From positions 1 to 62,312 of the forward strand of contig CAZIVE010000002.1 in the NCBI GenBank assembly GCA_964542435.1: 62,312 nucleotides of DNA, in the 5' to 3' direction. A program made the position numbers and the translations under genes. How positions within the stretch are numbered: position 1 is the stretch's first letter; each line of letters opens with the position of its first letter. Positions 1-8,108 of this stretch are shown one piece after another. The DNA is from CAZIVE01 sp964542435 (GTDB taxonomy: Bacteria > Bacteroidota > Bacteroidia > Bacteroidales > Tannerellaceae). Under the pieces are notes generated by a model. It was given only the letters and a program-made list of their open reading frames with translations, did no database searches and was not told the origin of the DNA.

Positions 1-7
1 CTGCATG

Positions 8-171
8 GGTGAAAGTACCAATATAACTTCTAAAAAGCTTCCTGCACTGGTGAAACGATTTTTTTGAAGTCATTTTAACCGTTTCACCCGGTGAAATGAC
101 TTTTTGAGATTCGTTTTAACCGTTTCACCCGGTGAAATGCATGTGGCCAATCCCTTCCTTACAAAAGCCGA
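8..171. repeat. 41-bp tandem repeat array A
   Basis: Units begin at 8, 49, 90 and 131, each opening with GGTGAAA, so the spacing is exactly 41 bp. The units at 49 and 90 are close copies and both end TTTTAACCGTTTCACCC; the outer two are degenerate. At each good junction the end of one unit and the start of the next form the palindrome TTTCACC-C-GGTGAAA. The last unit runs into the 3' end of umuC. The first bases of the window (CTGCATG) look like the tail of a further unit, so the array probably continues to the left. Confidence 0.85.
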
Positions 172-1421
172 ATTTGGATGATGTCCTTGATATTGGTCGT
201 ATAATTCTTACTGATAAATTCCCGTTTAAGCCATTCCTTGCGCTGTACGCCTTGTGCGGCACTATGAATGGTCTCGTAACCTACTTTTCTGTTGATGGCA
301 TCCACGACTGTGTTGAGACGACGTTGCTTCTGCCGATCGACGGGATCGAAAAGGTCTTGCTGAATGGCTCTGTCGGAAGAAATATTGCTAACGACTACGC
401 CAGCTTTCTTATACATGATATGCTCGCGGTATATGCTCTTGAGCGACTCCGAACAGACACGAATGATTTCAGCCGTATCGGCTGTGGCAACGGGCAGTTT
501 GACCGTGAGGCTGTTGTCATATTGTGCGAGGTCGTCGCGGAAATGGTTGCTGAGGATAAAGACAGTAACGGTCTGACAGACGGAATGCTGTTCCCGCAGT
601 TTGCGTGCCGTCTTGGAGGCGAAGTTTGAGACTCGTTCTGTCAGATCGGCCAGATTATCGGTCATCTGTGAAAAACTTCGGGAGGTACAGATGGATTTCT
701 TTTCGGGTAGTTCTTCGATATCAATACAATCCTGACCACGTAATTCCCTCCAGGTACGAACGCCGGTAATACTCATCTCGCTTTTGATCCAAGACTCAGG
801 TTTCTGCGTCAAATCCCAGGCGGAACGGATTCCATAGGCCATCAAACGCTTTCCAAAACGACGTCCGACACCCCAAACATCCGTAACGTCAAAAAGTTGA
901 AGCGCCCGCACACGTTTCTCTTCAGAGTCGATGATGCAAACACCTTTGTAAGCTTTATACTGTTTGGCAAACTTGGCTGCCACCTTGGCCAGCGTCTTTG
1001 TGGAAGCAATGCCCACAGATACGGGAATGCCTGTGCCTTTGATCACCTTGCGATGCAGCTCTCGTGCGAAGGACTCGAGTTTGGGTGGTTCGAAGCCATC
1101 GAGATGCAGGAAGGCCTCGTCGATGGAATAGATATCGATGTCGTCCACATTCTCCGCCAGAATGCTCATGACACGCGCCGACATATCTCCATAAAGCGTG
1201 TAGTTGCTGGAGAAAACAGCCACATCATATTTCTCAATGATATTCTGAACCTGATAGATCGGCATACCGCGTTTCAGACCTACCGCTTTCGCCTCCGTGG
1301 TCAGTGCGACGATACATCCGTCGTTGTTGCTGAGTACGACGACCGGCTTCTCGCGCAGATCAGGACGAAACACCTGCTCGCAAGAACAGAAGAAGCTGTT
1401 GCAATCCACCAGTCCATACAT
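159..1421 (-). CDS. umuC: DNA polymerase V catalytic subunit UmuC (Y-family)
   Basis: Error-prone translesion DNA polymerase, 420 residues, the usual length for UmuC. The N-terminus MYGLVDCNSFFCSCE carries the first metal-binding aspartate (D6), and the YSIDEAF motif carries the catalytic pair D101 and E102, so the palm active site looks intact. The remaining fold (fingers, thumb and little finger) follows in normal order. It begins 3 bp after the stop of umuD, so the two form a umuDC operon read from one promoter. Its 3' end abuts tandem array A. In known systems UmuC acts with processed UmuD at stalled forks during DNA damage. Damage control here is inferred, since no operator could be recognised. 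Confidence 0.95.
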   Translation of the reverse strand: MYGLVDCNSFFCSCEQVFRPDLREKPVVVLSNNDGCIVALTTEAKAVGLKRGMPIYQVQNIIEKYDVAVFSSNYTLYGDMSARVMSILAENVDDIDIYSIDEAFLHLDGFEPPKLESFARELHRKVIKGTGIPVSVGIASTKTLAKVAAKFAKQYKAYKGVCIIDSEEKRVRALQLFDVTDVWGVGRRFGKRLMAYGIRSAWDLTQKPESWIKSEMSITGVRTWRELRGQDCIDIEELPEKKSICTSRSFSQMTDNLADLTERVSNFASKTARKLREQHSVCQTVTVFILSNHFRDDLAQYDNSLTVKLPVATADTAEIIRVCSESLKSIYREHIMYKKAGVVVSNISSDRAIQQDLFDPVDRQKQRRLNTVVDAINRKVGYETIHSAAQGVQRKEWLKREFISKNYTTNIKDIIQIRLL

Positions 1422-1424
1422 GAT

Positions 1425-1850
1425 TCAGACACGTTTGATGATATAGGTAACGATTCCCCAGATCTGAAAATCGTTGTTTTCGGTCACCCGAATGGTTGGA
1501 TATTGAGGATTGGCAGGAACGAGAAGAATGGCATTATCCTTCATAAAAATGGTCTTCAGCGTAAACTCACCGTCTATAAAACAGACAGCCATCTTACCAT
1601 CCGATGGCTCAAGCGATTTGTCTATGACAAGGATATCGCCTTCGTGAACGCCGGCATCTTCCATGGAATCACCCACGACACGACCGTAAAATGTGGTGGC
1701 CGGATGACGGATGCATTCCTTGTTCAAGTCGATACTGTCAAGCATATAATCCTGAGCAGGCGAAGGGAATCCCGCATGGATGCTCTCTCCCGCCATCGGC
1801 AGACTAATCTTGGACGTATGGTCCACTTGATATATTTCTATCTCTTTCAT
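1425..1850 (-). CDS. umuD: DNA polymerase V autoproteolytic subunit UmuD (S24 peptidase)
   Basis: LexA/UmuD-type serine peptidase of 141 residues. The self-cleavage site is the A26-G27 bond in HAGFPSP. The catalytic serine is S62 in GDSMEDAG and the likely general base is K99 in FTLKTI, matching the Ser/Lys dyad of the family. There is no N-terminal helix-turn-helix, which separates it from LexA. Cleavage would give UmuD', the partner of UmuC. First gene of the umuDC pair, with a -7 box just upstream and a short leader. Confidence 0.95.
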   Translation of the reverse strand: MKEIEIYQVDHTSKISLPMAGESIHAGFPSPAQDYMLDSIDLNKECIRHPATTFYGRVVGDSMEDAGVHEGDILVIDKSLEPSDGKMAVCFIDGEFTLKTIFMKDNAILLVPANPQYPTIRVTENNDFQIWGIVTYIIKRV

Positions 1851-1869
1851 TTCAGGAGCGAAGATAGTG

Positions 1870-1877
1870 CAAAAATA
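1870..1877 (-). promoter_or_regulatory. -7 promoter element of umuDC
   Basis: Reads TATTTTTG on the minus strand, a match to the Bacteroidota -7 consensus TAnnTTTG, about 20 bp before the umuD start. No clear -33 box was found. Confidence 0.5.
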
Positions 1878-1980
1878 GATATTCCGGACAAAAGTGATCC
1901 GGTTGTGTGCAGCCGATGTGCATAGCAGCGAAACCTAAAATATGTTATTAGTAATAAATGAAATATTTCCAATTAAGTTG

Positions 1981-1988
1981 TACTTTTG
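1981..1988 (+). promoter_or_regulatory. -7 promoter element before the nuclease gene
   Basis: TACTTTTG followed by C fits TAnnTTTG. It overlaps a possible TTG start at 1986, which argues that translation begins downstream at the GTG at 2016. Confidence 0.6.
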
Positions 1989-2015
1989 CTTCCGCTAACA
2001 ATAAACGGTTCAGGC

Positions 2016-2669
2016 GTGGAAAAGAAGATCGAGTTACATTTGCAAGGATTGACAAGCAGTCAGATACAGTCAGGTGCTTATGCCCTTGTACTGATGGAAG
2101 AGAACGGCAAAAGACATATTCCGATTGTGGTCGGGACGGCCGAAGCACAATCCATAGCCATCGCATTGGAAGGCGTTTCCACGCCGCGTCCGCTCACTCA
2201 CGATCTCATCGTCAGTATGGCGAACAAGCTAGAGCTGAAACTGAAGCAGATCTTCATCTACAAATTCGAAGACGGCGTTTTCTTTTCCGAACTATGGTTC
2301 ATTAAAGGAAGCGAGACCATCAAGATCGACTCGCGTACGTCAGACGCCATCGCCGTTGCCCTTAGAATGAAGGCGCCCATCTTCACCACGAAAAAAATCA
2401 TTGAAGAATGTGGCGTAGATCTCGACGAAGAGCCGCAGGAAGAGACTGCCCCCAAGGAATCTTCGGATGAGAAGGGGGTACAAACCTTTATCTTTGGCGA
2501 GCCTGAAGAACTTACGGATGAACATGAGATGAATCTATGGATTTCACAACATGAAACGGAAGAGCTGAGAGAGCATCTGCAGAAAGCCATCAATGAAGAA
2601 AATTATGAACTGGCGAAAAAATTTCAGGACGAGATAGATCGCCGCGAATCAGAGAAAAACAAAAAATAG
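2016..2669 (+). CDS. Bifunctional nuclease family protein with UVR domain
   Basis: A 217-residue protein with an N-terminal BFN (DUF151) domain over roughly residues 1-140, including the family-typical stretches GAYALVLMEENGKRHIPIVVG and SRTSDAIAVALRMKAPIFT. The C-terminus has a short UVR helix pair (ELREHLQKAINEENYELAKK) as in UvrB/UvrC. The family has reported RNase/DNase activity in plants and is common in Bacteroidota, but its physiological substrate in bacteria is not settled. The GTG start is chosen because the upstream TTG lies inside the promoter. It is followed after 3 bp by the nucleoside transporter, so it probably starts an operon running through rsmE. Confidence 0.8.
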   Translation: MEKKIELHLQGLTSSQIQSGAYALVLMEENGKRHIPIVVGTAEAQSIAIALEGVSTPRPLTHDLIVSMANKLELKLKQIFIYKFEDGVFFSELWFIKGSETIKIDSRTSDAIAVALRMKAPIFTTKKIIEECGVDLDEEPQEETAPKESSDEKGVQTFIFGEPEELTDEHEMNLWISQHETEELREHLQKAINEENYELAKKFQDEIDRRESEKNKK

Positions 2670-2672
2670 ATA

Positions 2673-3992
2673 ATGGAAGAATTGGGAGGATTCAGCTTCA
2701 TCTCTTTAGGAAGAGGGCTGCTGGGAATGGTCGTTATTCTTGCTATCGCTTATGCGATCAGCTATAACCGAAAAAAGATCGATTGGAAACTGGTAGGCGG
2801 CGGATTGCTTATCGAATTGGTATTCGCACTGGCCGTACTTTACATCCCCGTATTTGGTTTTATTCTTGAAGAAATCGGCAAGATATTCGTCAAACTGATG
2901 GATTTCACCGATGCAGGACTTACCTTCCTGCTGGGCAACTACGCATCTCGCTCCAACGGCTTCGTATTCATGATCCATTCGCTTCCTATCGTCATCTTCT
3001 TCTCTGCCCTCGTCTCCATCTTTTACTATTGGGGCGTAATTCAGAAAGTGGTAGGTGCCTTTGCCTGGCTGCTTCGCAAGGTGATGAACATCTCCGGAAC
3101 AGAAGGTCTGGTATCGGCCGGGAACATGTTTATGGGCATGACCGAATCACCTGTCCTCATCAAAAACTATTTGCCAACCATGAACAAGTCGGAGATCTTC
3201 CTCGTGATGGTCTCCGGAATGGGAACCATAGCTGGTTCCGTGATGGGAACATACATCGGCATGCTGGGCGGAACGGATCCTGTTGCCAAGGTTATGTTTG
3301 CGAAGCATCTCATCTCGGCATCCTTTATGGCAGTGCCCGGTTCGATCGTCCTGGCCAAAATGCTCTGTCCACAGACGGAAGGAGCAACTGACAGAGCCGT
3401 CTCGACAGCCGACTTGAGCAGCGGCGAGAAACAGAACATCCTCGACGCCATCTCCGGCGGTACGATGACCGGCGTCAAACTGATGGTCAACATCGCAGCC
3501 ATGCTGCTTGTATTCATCTCTCTGGTCGCATTGGCCAACTACGTCACCGACAATCTGATCGGTCACTATACAGGACTCAATGATTGGATCAAGGCATCCA
3601 CAGGAGGCAAATCGGAAGGTCTGACCTTCCAATATATTTTGGGCATCATCACGGCGCCTTTCATGTGGCTCATCGGTGTGCCAACGCCTGATATTACCGT
3701 GGTAGGTTCTTTACTCGGGCAGAAAACCATTCTCAACGAGTTTGTGGCTTATGCCCAAATGGAGCAATGGAAAGATGCAGGCATTTTCATGACGCAGAAA
3801 GGCATCATCATGTCAACCTATATTCTCTGCGGCTTTGCCAATGTTTCATCCATCGGCATTCTGTTGGGCGGGCTCGGCGTTCTGGCACCACAAAAACGGG
3901 GTATGATCTCGAAGATGGGTGTGAGAGCCATGATCGGCGGTGCACTGGTTTCCATTCTTTCTGCCACTATCATCGGAATGATCCTCGGATAA
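2673..3992 (+). CDS. Concentrative nucleoside transporter (CNT/NupC family)
   Basis: A 439-residue inner-membrane protein with many hydrophobic segments. It contains the CNT hallmark region GTEGLVSAGNMFMGMTESPVLIK and a gate-like stretch MVSGMGTIAGSVMGTYIGML. Members import nucleosides with Na+ or H+. It is co-directional with the nuclease gene upstream (3 bp) and rsmE downstream (9 bp), so the three are likely cotranscribed. Pairing with a nuclease could suggest salvage, but that is inference. Ion and nucleoside preference cannot be read from the sequence. Confidence 0.9.
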   Translation: MEELGGFSFISLGRGLLGMVVILAIAYAISYNRKKIDWKLVGGGLLIELVFALAVLYIPVFGFILEEIGKIFVKLMDFTDAGLTFLLGNYASRSNGFVFMIHSLPIVIFFSALVSIFYYWGVIQKVVGAFAWLLRKVMNISGTEGLVSAGNMFMGMTESPVLIKNYLPTMNKSEIFLVMVSGMGTIAGSVMGTYIGMLGGTDPVAKVMFAKHLISASFMAVPGSIVLAKMLCPQTEGATDRAVSTADLSSGEKQNILDAISGGTMTGVKLMVNIAAMLLVFISLVALANYVTDNLIGHYTGLNDWIKASTGGKSEGLTFQYILGIITAPFMWLIGVPTPDITVVGSLLGQKTILNEFVAYAQMEQWKDAGIFMTQKGIIMSTYILCGFANVSSIGILLGGLGVLAPQKRGMISKMGVRAMIGGALVSILSATIIGMILG

Positions 3993-4001
3993 TTTACCAT
4001 C

Positions 4002-4709
4002 ATGGAAGCTCTTTTCTATACGCCCGACATTCTTCAGAATCCGGAACTGCCCGCTGAAGAGGCAGGCCATTGTATCCGCGTGCTCCGCAAAAATGTTGGC
4101 GACAGGATCGACCTAACAGACGGGAAAGGCTTCTTCTACAAAGCTGAAATCACTCAAGCCAATGCCAAACATTGCCTCGTGCGAATCGTGGAACAGGAAG
4201 AACAGAAGCCGCTCCGCGATTTCCGTCTGCACATTGCTGTAGCACCCACGAAGAATATGGATCGTATGGAATGGTTTGTAGAAAAGGCCACGGAGATTGG
4301 CATCGATGCCGTCACCTGCCTCAACTGCCGTTTCTCCGAACGACGCGAGATCAAACCGGAACGTCTCGAAAAGATCATGGTGAGTGCCATGAAACAGTCG
4401 CAGAAAGCCATACTTCCCGAGATGGTCGGGATGACTGATTTCAAGTCGTTCATCGAAAAGCCTTTTAGCGGCCGCAAGTTCATCGCCCATTGCGAACCGG
4501 GTGAAAAGCCGCTCCTTGCTCATATTTACCAACCGCACGAAGATGCGCTGATCCTTATCGGACCCGAAGGAGACTTCAGCCACGACGAAATCACACTTGC
4601 CCTCCAGAACGGGTTTGAAGCTGTCTCCTTAGGCGAAAGCCGCCTCCGCACGGAAACAGCAGCCCTCGTCGCCTGCCACACCATTCACGTGATGAATCAG
4701 ATAGACTGA
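4002..4709 (+). CDS. rsmE: 16S rRNA (uracil(1498)-N(3))-methyltransferase RsmE
   Basis: SPOUT-class methyltransferase of 235 residues, close to the family length. The N-terminal PUA-like part holds HCIRVLRKNVGD. The C-terminal trefoil-knot SAM site is recognisable as LILIGPEGDFSHDEI followed by LGESRLRTETA. It methylates U1498 in helix 44 of 16S rRNA. Third gene of the probable operon with the nuclease and nucleoside transporter; it meets the next gene tail to tail. Confidence 0.95.
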   Translation: MEALFYTPDILQNPELPAEEAGHCIRVLRKNVGDRIDLTDGKGFFYKAEITQANAKHCLVRIVEQEEQKPLRDFRLHIAVAPTKNMDRMEWFVEKATEIGIDAVTCLNCRFSERREIKPERLEKIMVSAMKQSQKAILPEMVGMTDFKSFIEKPFSGRKFIAHCEPGEKPLLAHIYQPHEDALILIGPEGDFSHDEITLALQNGFEAVSLGESRLRTETAALVACHTIHVMNQID

Positions 4710-4736
4710 AGAAAATAGCCTAATACGTATCGCTTG

Positions 4737-5156
4737 TTATTTTCTAATGAATTTTTCATCAGAAGCTTGCTCATCTGCCGAAACATATCTTTCGACCTTC
4801 ATATGAAGATTGTATTTTTCGCGTAGCGTAGTGATAGCCTTCATCATAGGTGTCGCATGATGTTTGTCGATGGCTTCCTGACTTTCCCAGCTGTCGATGA
4901 GCAGTACTGTTTCAGAATTGTCTTCAGGAAAAAAGTATTCATAGCGCAGATTACCGGCTTCTGATCGGATTGCATCCACAGTTCCGCTGGATTTCATCTC
5001 ATTTACGAAAGCTCTTGCACTTCCGTTTGTGCCGGTATAATAGATATTAACCGTCAATGCCTTGGATTTCACCTCTGGTTTCACCTTCTCCGTTTGAGCA
5101 TAAGCGCTGACCATGAAAAACAGACTAAAGAAGGAAAGTAATAACAACTTCTTCAT
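4737..5156 (-). CDS. Exported antibiotic-biosynthesis-monooxygenase-like (ABM) protein
   Basis: A 139-residue protein with an N-terminal signal peptide (about residues 1-20, ending SAYAQ), then a dimeric alpha+beta barrel of the ABM/quinol-monooxygenase type. The typical stretch is VLLIDSWESQEAIDKHHATP. Family members are cofactor-free or heme-degrading monooxygenases, and many have unknown substrates. Export to the periplasm is unusual for the classic enzymes. It follows the aldo/keto reductase by 13 bp and is likely cotranscribed with it. Confidence 0.75.
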   Translation of the reverse strand: MKKLLLLSFFSLFFMVSAYAQTEKVKPEVKSKALTVNIYYTGTNGSARAFVNEMKSSGTVDAIRSEAGNLRYEYFFPEDNSETVLLIDSWESQEAIDKHHATPMMKAITTLREKYNLHMKVERYVSADEQASDEKFIRK

Positions 5157-5169
5157 GATGTTTGATATT

Positions 5170-6210
5170 TTATTTGGATTGTTCTCCGTTCTTCACCCAC
5201 ACATGCTTCGCGTTTCTTGCCGCAGGAGTATTTTGTGCCATCACTCCTTCGAGAAAATGCGGGACGTAAGGTTCTACAAGATATTTTATTTCCTCATCAG
5301 AGAGTTCAAGTTCCACTGCTTTTACAGCTCCATCAACATGATGCATCTTTGTGGCACCGACAATGGGCGAAGCCACCTTTGTCAGCAGCCATGAAAGCGA
5401 AACTTCGGTCATGCTCACGCCTCTCTTATCGGCAATCTCCATTACTCTATTGATGACCTTCTGATCCTGATCAGCCGTAGCATCATACTTAAACTTCGCA
5501 TAGGCATCCTCCTGCAACCTCTTCGAAGTTTCCCCCTGGCGTTTTGAAAGCCTTCCACTGGCTAACGCACTATAAGGAGTAAGACTAATGCCTCGCTCGG
5601 CAGCATAGATATTCATCTCACGTTCCTCCTCTCTCATGATGAGATTGTAGTGGTTCTGAACAGAAACGAACTTAGACCAACCGTTGCGATCGGCTATGTC
5701 ATTGGCCTCGGCAAGCTGCCATCCGAAACAGTTGGCAATGCCAATGGCGCGAGCCTTTCCAGCCTTCACCACCTCGTTCAAGCCATGCAGAAAATCTTCC
5801 ACAGACGTGTTCCAATCCCAGATATGATAGATGTAGAGATCCACATAATCCATGCCTAGATGGCGGAGACTAATATCGATGCTATTCTTTACATGTTCAC
5901 GACCTGAAATTCCGTTTTCTATTTCATCGGCTGTTCGGGGAAGGAACTTTGTTGCAACAACCACATCTTCTCTTTTTGCGAAATCCTTCAGCGCGCGACC
6001 GAGATACATTTCACTTGTACCAGCTTGATAAGCTATGGCTGTATCAAAGAAGTTTATGCCCTGTTCCAAACCGTATTTTACGATGGTACGCGTCGTTTCC
6101 TCATCCACTGTCCAACTGTGCTGACCTGTCTGAGCATTTCCAAACCCCATGCATCCCATGCAGATGCGGGAGATCCTGATATCCGTATTTCCTAATGTCG
6201 TGTACTTCAT
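5170..6210 (-). CDS. Aldo/keto reductase
   Basis: NADPH-dependent oxidoreductase of 346 residues with the AKR catalytic tetrad visible: D56 and Y61 (FFDTAIAY), K88 (VVATKFLP) and H129 (DLYIYHIWD). The C-terminal cofactor-binding part includes TPYSALASGRLS. It probably reduces carbonyl compounds; the physiological substrate is unknown. It is followed by the exported ABM protein in the same direction. A -7 box lies upstream on the minus strand. Confidence 0.9.
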   Translation of the reverse strand: MKYTTLGNTDIRISRICMGCMGFGNAQTGQHSWTVDEETTRTIVKYGLEQGINFFDTAIAYQAGTSEMYLGRALKDFAKREDVVVATKFLPRTADEIENGISGREHVKNSIDISLRHLGMDYVDLYIYHIWDWNTSVEDFLHGLNEVVKAGKARAIGIANCFGWQLAEANDIADRNGWSKFVSVQNHYNLIMREEEREMNIYAAERGISLTPYSALASGRLSKRQGETSKRLQEDAYAKFKYDATADQDQKVINRVMEIADKRGVSMTEVSLSWLLTKVASPIVGATKMHHVDGAVKAVELELSDEEIKYLVEPYVPHFLEGVMAQNTPAARNAKHVWVKNGEQSK

Positions 6211-6231
6211 TATTTCCTGATTTTATAATGA

Positions 6232-6239
6232 CAAAATTA
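6232..6239 (-). promoter_or_regulatory. -7 promoter element of the aldo/keto reductase
   Basis: TAATTTTG on the minus strand, 22 bp before the start codon; matches TAnnTTTG. Confidence 0.5.
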
Positions 6240-6440
6240 TATAATCCATAAGATGGACTTGGTAAGTTTTTTACAGAAAATTCTACCATCTTTACTGATA
6301 GTCGTCACTTTTCAATAACACGACCAAATGCTTTCCAAAGGTTGTTTGGAAACTTTCTAAAGCCATTGCTATCTGACGAAGACACAAAAATAAAACATAA
6401 AAGCAAAAAACAGTTGTATATCGTATTCAATTTATATTCA

Positions 6441-6448
6441 TATCTTTG
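6441..6448 (+). promoter_or_regulatory. -7 promoter element of the metal-efflux block
   Basis: TATCTTTG followed by CA, a full TAnnTTTG match. It lies 19 bp before the ATG at 6468, so a longer reading frame opening at 6342 would start upstream of the transcript. Confidence 0.65.
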
Positions 6449-6467
6449 CACCGAAGGACAAAGAAAG

Positions 6468-6866
6468 ATGAGCAGGAAGATAAAGTTCATACAATATTTC
6501 ATGGTATTCACAAGCATTATGCTGCTTGCGTCCATCATCCTGCCTCATCACCATCATCGCGACGGGTCTCCCTGCTACTATTCCATCACCAAAGAAATGC
6601 AGAAGGAGCATGGCGAGCATCACAGCGACACCAGCGACTGCGGATGCAACGGTCACAATCTTGCTTTCTTCGACTGCGGTTCCCATTCAGACAACCACAC
6701 GTTACAGCTCCACCTGATGCCACTCATGTGTGCATTCATCGAAGCCGATCTTATCCCAGACTATTTTTCTCTTCAACGTTCAGATAAAGAAAACGTATAT
6801 CACGAATCGCTGCACAGCATCTCACAAGGAGGCGCGGTGGTTCTGCGGGCGCCGCCCGTCTGCTGA
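6468..6866 (+). CDS. Small histidine-rich exported protein
   Basis: A 132-residue protein of unknown function. A hydrophobic signal or anchor segment spans about residues 8-26, followed directly by four histidines (27-30). A Cys/His-rich middle follows (HGEHHSDTSDCGCNGHN, FDCGSHSDNH). This composition suggests metal binding in the periplasm. It is the first gene before an RND heavy-metal efflux operon, 70 bp ahead of the adaptor gene, and has its own -7 box, so a metal-buffer or sensor role is inferred. The start at 6468 is chosen because the promoter lies upstream of it. Confidence 0.7.
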   Translation: MSRKIKFIQYFMVFTSIMLLASIILPHHHHRDGSPCYYSITKEMQKEHGEHHSDTSDCGCNGHNLAFFDCGSHSDNHTLQLHLMPLMCAFIEADLIPDYFSLQRSDKENVYHESLHSISQGGAVVLRAPPVC

Positions 6867-6936
6867 TCCAAAGGACAATCATGTCCATTCTCAGCGAGAT
6901 TAAACATCTACAGGTTTTCTTTATTATTCAAATCAC

Positions 6937-8094
6937 ATGAAGATAATTTACATAGCGGGCGTGTTATGCGCTGCGCTGTTCGTCAGTTGTGGCGGACAAT
7001 CCTCCTCTTCAGAAGAAGCAGAAGAACATGAGCACGAAGCTGCTGCACAAGCAGAAAAAGGCCATACCAACGAGATTCCCTTCGACCAGACCAAACAGAA
7101 GGCTGTCGGACTTCAGACGACAAAGATAGAACCGGGTACTTTCACAGAAGTGATCCGTACAAGTGGTAAGATCATGCCGGCTCAGGGTGAAGAATCTGTT
7201 GTTGTAGCTACCGTTTCGGGAACTGTAAAACTGGGACGCACATCACTCATCGATGGAACTGCGGTGAACCGCGGACAGTCATTGCTTAGCATATCAAGCA
7301 GCAACCTGGCAGAAGGCGACATTGCTGCCAAGGCACGTAACAGTTTCGAAACAGCTAAGGCTGAATATGAACGAGTGCAAAAACTAGTTGCAGACAAGAT
7401 CGTATCACAACGAGAATACGAGCAAGCAAAACTGAACTACGATCAGGCGCGCGTGGCATACAATGCCATAGGCGGCAAATCTTCAGGCAGCGGCGTATCC
7501 GTCTCTGCTCCTATCAGCGGATTCCTGAAAAATATTCAAGTAAAAGAGGGCGACTATGTAGCTGTCGGTCAACAGCTGGCTACCGTTTCACAGAACAGAC
7601 GGTTGGTGTTGAGAGCCGAAGTGTCGGAGAAATACTATCCGATGCTGTCACTCATCAGCAGTGCCAACTTCAAGACGCCCTATGACGATGATAACATCTA
7701 TGAACTGAAGAACCTCGGCGGACGGCTTCTCTCCTATGGAAAGGCATCGGACGCCAACAGTTCATACGTGCCTGTCACCTTCGAATTCGACAACAAAGGC
7801 AACGTCATCCCCGGATCTTTTGTGGATGTATATCTGCTAACGCGTCCTCTTGAAGGTGTGATCAGCGTTCCGGTGAGCGCTCTCGTCGAGGAACAGGGAG
7901 TATATTCCGTTTACACAAAGTTTGACGAAGATGGTTTTCTAAAGAAAGAGGTGAAGCTGGGCGCCAACAATGGCGAGAGCGTACAGATCCTCTCTGGTCT
8001 GAAGGCCGGTGACGAAGTGGTAACCAAGGCAGCTTACCAGATCAAGCTGGCTTCCGCTTCGAACGCCATTCCGGCTCACAGTCACCACCATTAA
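6937..8094 (+). CDS. czcB: RND efflux periplasmic adaptor lipoprotein (CzcB/CusB type)
   Basis: A 385-residue membrane-fusion protein. The lipobox ends at C18 (FVSCGG), and a Glu/His-rich linker follows (EEHEHEAAAQ). Next come the barrel-sandwich, helical hairpin and beta-barrel domains usual for the family, and a His-rich end (HSHHH). It links the inner-membrane pump with the outer-membrane channel. It sits 14 bp before the pump gene and is clearly in one operon with it. The His-rich ends support a metal substrate, but which metal is not determined. Confidence 0.88.
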   Translation: MKIIYIAGVLCAALFVSCGGQSSSSEEAEEHEHEAAAQAEKGHTNEIPFDQTKQKAVGLQTTKIEPGTFTEVIRTSGKIMPAQGEESVVVATVSGTVKLGRTSLIDGTAVNRGQSLLSISSSNLAEGDIAAKARNSFETAKAEYERVQKLVADKIVSQREYEQAKLNYDQARVAYNAIGGKSSGSGVSVSAPISGFLKNIQVKEGDYVAVGQQLATVSQNRRLVLRAEVSEKYYPMLSLISSANFKTPYDDDNIYELKNLGGRLLSYGKASDANSSYVPVTFEFDNKGNVIPGSFVDVYLLTRPLEGVISVPVSALVEEQGVYSVYTKFDEDGFLKKEVKLGANNGESVQILSGLKAGDEVVTKAAYQIKLASASNAIPAHSHHH

Positions 8095-8108
8095 TCTGAG
8101 CAACCATC

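Noticed and set aside
132..629. 165-codon plus-strand frame at the umuC end
   Set aside because: Antisense to umuC, and its start lies in tandem array A.
1986..2015. TTG start for the nuclease gene
   Set aside because: The TTG is part of the -7 box TACTTTTG, so it cannot be translated from that promoter; the GTG at 2016 is used.
4710..4745. Weak hairpin AGAAAATA / TATTTTCT between rsmE and the ABM gene
   Set aside because: Only A/T pairs with a 20-nt loop, overlapping a stop codon; not strong enough to call a terminator.
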